NCBI GenBank assembly: GCA_934463175.1
Contig: CAKSIW010000002.1
Span: 1-64,000, forward strand
Origin: an uncultured Clostridia bacterium
Lineage (GTDB): Bacteria; Bacillota; Clostridia; Monoglobales; Monoglobaceae
Length of the DNA: 64,000 nt
Reading direction: 5' to 3'
Position numbers and translations under genes: made by a program. The notes under the pieces were generated by a model. That model saw only the letters and a list, made by a program, of their open reading frames with translations, did no database searches and was not told where the DNA came from. Positions 63,105-64,000 of this stretch are shown here, piece by piece (positions within the stretch are counted from its first letter, which is position 1; the number at the start of each line of letters is the position of its first letter).

Positions 63105-64000
63105 AAAACCCCTCAAATTGGTCAAAGCCGCATTTTTCAATTGCGGACAAATATTTTCTATAATCCGTGTTTTTGAGCTTTGTGCAGTAATGATTCTTAA
63201 AGCTTCTGCCCTCAGCAGTCCACTCAATGAGCAAAAATCTCTCTCTGCCGTCCTCCGCGTCAAGCGACAGCACCTCCTCAGAGCTGTCGGCATGTGCCGC
63301 AAATTCAAGTGCCGCAAGCGCCTCTCCCGAATAAATATCCCTCACGGTGCACCTGATTTTTACATCGCGTCTCAGGTCATTGACGGCATACATCGTGAGC
63401 CTGCCGCCGTGCGGCTCGTCAAACATGAGACACACGGGCGTCTGCGAACGCTTTATATAATGATACGCAAGCTTTCTGACAAAATAGTAATCCACAACCG
63501 CGTCCGAAACCTGGGGCCAGCCGTCAAGCAGATTCCACCATATTATTCCCGTGCAGTCCCATTTTTTCAGTCTGAACTTTTCAATGAAATATTTCTTTGC
63601 CTCCGCCTGTGAAATCTGGCTCTGACGCACAAGGTCCGAAAAATTATCCTCCGCCGCTCCGAACATTGTCACAATCTGGCTGTATGTCAGACCGATTCTG
63701 TATACATACGGCGCATTCATATCAAGCTCGGGCGAGGCTGCATGAACCTTATATTCCGCAGTCGGCTCACCGTTTTCATCAAAAATTCTTTCGGGATTTT
63801 CAAGAAAACGCGAAAGAGATTCCGGCGACGGCATTCCCTGATACCCCGTCTCGGACGCGAAACGGCTTTTTGCGCCCGTATAGAACTCACCCTTGAAATA
63901 ATCGCGCGGTCCCCACAGATGGTCTTCCGGTAGCGGCAGACCGCTTTCAAACGCTCTCTCGCTCACAAAAGGCGAGCTTGGGAGGTATGGGCGCGAATAG
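63103..64000 (-). CDS. Glycoside hydrolase family 2-like protein, C-terminal part
   Basis: The frame is open to the right edge, so about 298 C-terminal codons are seen. EDHLWGPRDYFKGEFYTGAK, then ASETGYQGMPSPESLSRFL, WWNLLDGWPQVSDAVVDYYF and YHYIKRSQTPVCL match the distal TIM-barrel and Ig-like parts of large family 2 hydrolases of the beta-mannosidase type. The acid/base and nucleophile are probably in or beyond the missing part or in ASETGYQG. The sugar is not known. It ends in a strong terminator. Confidence 0.75.
   Translation of the reverse strand, partial: YSRPYLPSSPFVSERAFESGLPLPEDHLWGPRDYFKGEFYTGAKSRFASETGYQGMPSPESLSRFLENPERIFDENGEPTAEYKVHAASPELDMNAPYVYRIGLTYSQIVTMFGAAEDNFSDLVRQSQISQAEAKKYFIEKFRLKKWDCTGIIWWNLLDGWPQVSDAVVDYYFVRKLAYHYIKRSQTPVCLMFDEPHGGRLTMYAVNDLRRDVKIRCTVRDIYSGEALAALEFAAHADSSEEVLSLDAEDGRERFLLIEWTAEGRSFKNHYCTKLKNTDYRKYLSAIEKCGFDQFEGF

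Overview
The window looks like chromosomal DNA of a low-to-mid GC, strictly anaerobic Bacillota of class Clostridia. Three things point there. First, the gene content: glycyl-radical NrdD/NrdG, IF-2 and NusA operon order, a NusG domain II protein beside a Gx transporter and maf, a CD1247-type zinc ribbon protein, a DUF6514-like protein and a TepA-like ClpP. Second, AGGAGG-type ribosome binding sites are common, with several TTG or GTG starts. Third, there are many sigma-A promoters of the TTGACA-17-TATAAT type. No rRNA, CRISPR array, intact prophage or insertion sequence is visible. Genus cannot be set from the sequence alone.

Layout. 1-5.4 kb is accessory: the end of an iron-type alcohol dehydrogenase, a LysR regulator, a flavodoxin/CAT-like/GNAT cluster (GNAT broken by an in-frame TAG), an XRE-PAP2 pair and an autoregulated-looking TetR gene. 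5.4-10.8 kb has a Na/Pi cotransporter and an operon of three M42 peptidase homologues plus a double-ACT protein; the third M42 homologue has lost most metal ligands. 10.8-18.3 kb holds small regulators, tRNA-Arg(CCT), a YczE-type membrane protein, a TrpXYZ-like ABC transporter behind a leader rich in NAG triplets, a ZIP transporter, a zinc ribbon protein and efp. 18.3-24 kb carries an rpsU-yqeY-yqeG-nfo-like-pepQ run, metA (with the Glu111 typical of acetyl-CoA users) and tepA. 24-29.4 kb has an odd 20-residue-repeat protein, an XRE regulator, ftsH, a MATE exporter and ispE.

29.4-37 kb is the classical rimP-nusA-ylxR-ylxQ-infB-rbfA-nrnA-truB-ribF operon, read on the minus strand from a strong promoter and a terminator-like leader hairpin. 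37.1-39.9 kb is nrdDG. 39.9-41.2 kb looks like the scar of a mobile element beside two tRNA-Ser genes. 41.3-48.8 kb is a cell-shape and division block (mreBCD, PBP2, minCDE) ending in mgsA and an ECF S-component-like gene with a possible structured leader. 49.2-54.2 kb runs nudF-zapA-U32-dut-NusG II-Gx-maf. 54.3-64 kb has gdhA, a BaiN/HI0933 flavoprotein, a pseudouridine synthase, an SGNH hydrolase, a secreted stalk-domain protein, a prs-pncB pair for PRPP and NAD synthesis, and the 3' part of a family 2-like glycoside hydrolase cut by the window edge.

Most of the window is housekeeping. The points that most deserve checking are the TRAP-like leader of the tryptophan-type ABC transporter, the M42 pseudoenzyme, the 20-residue-repeat protein, the paired palindromic elements at 17.6 and 46.9 kb, the 25-bp inverted repeat pair between mreB and maf, and the leader of the ECF S component.
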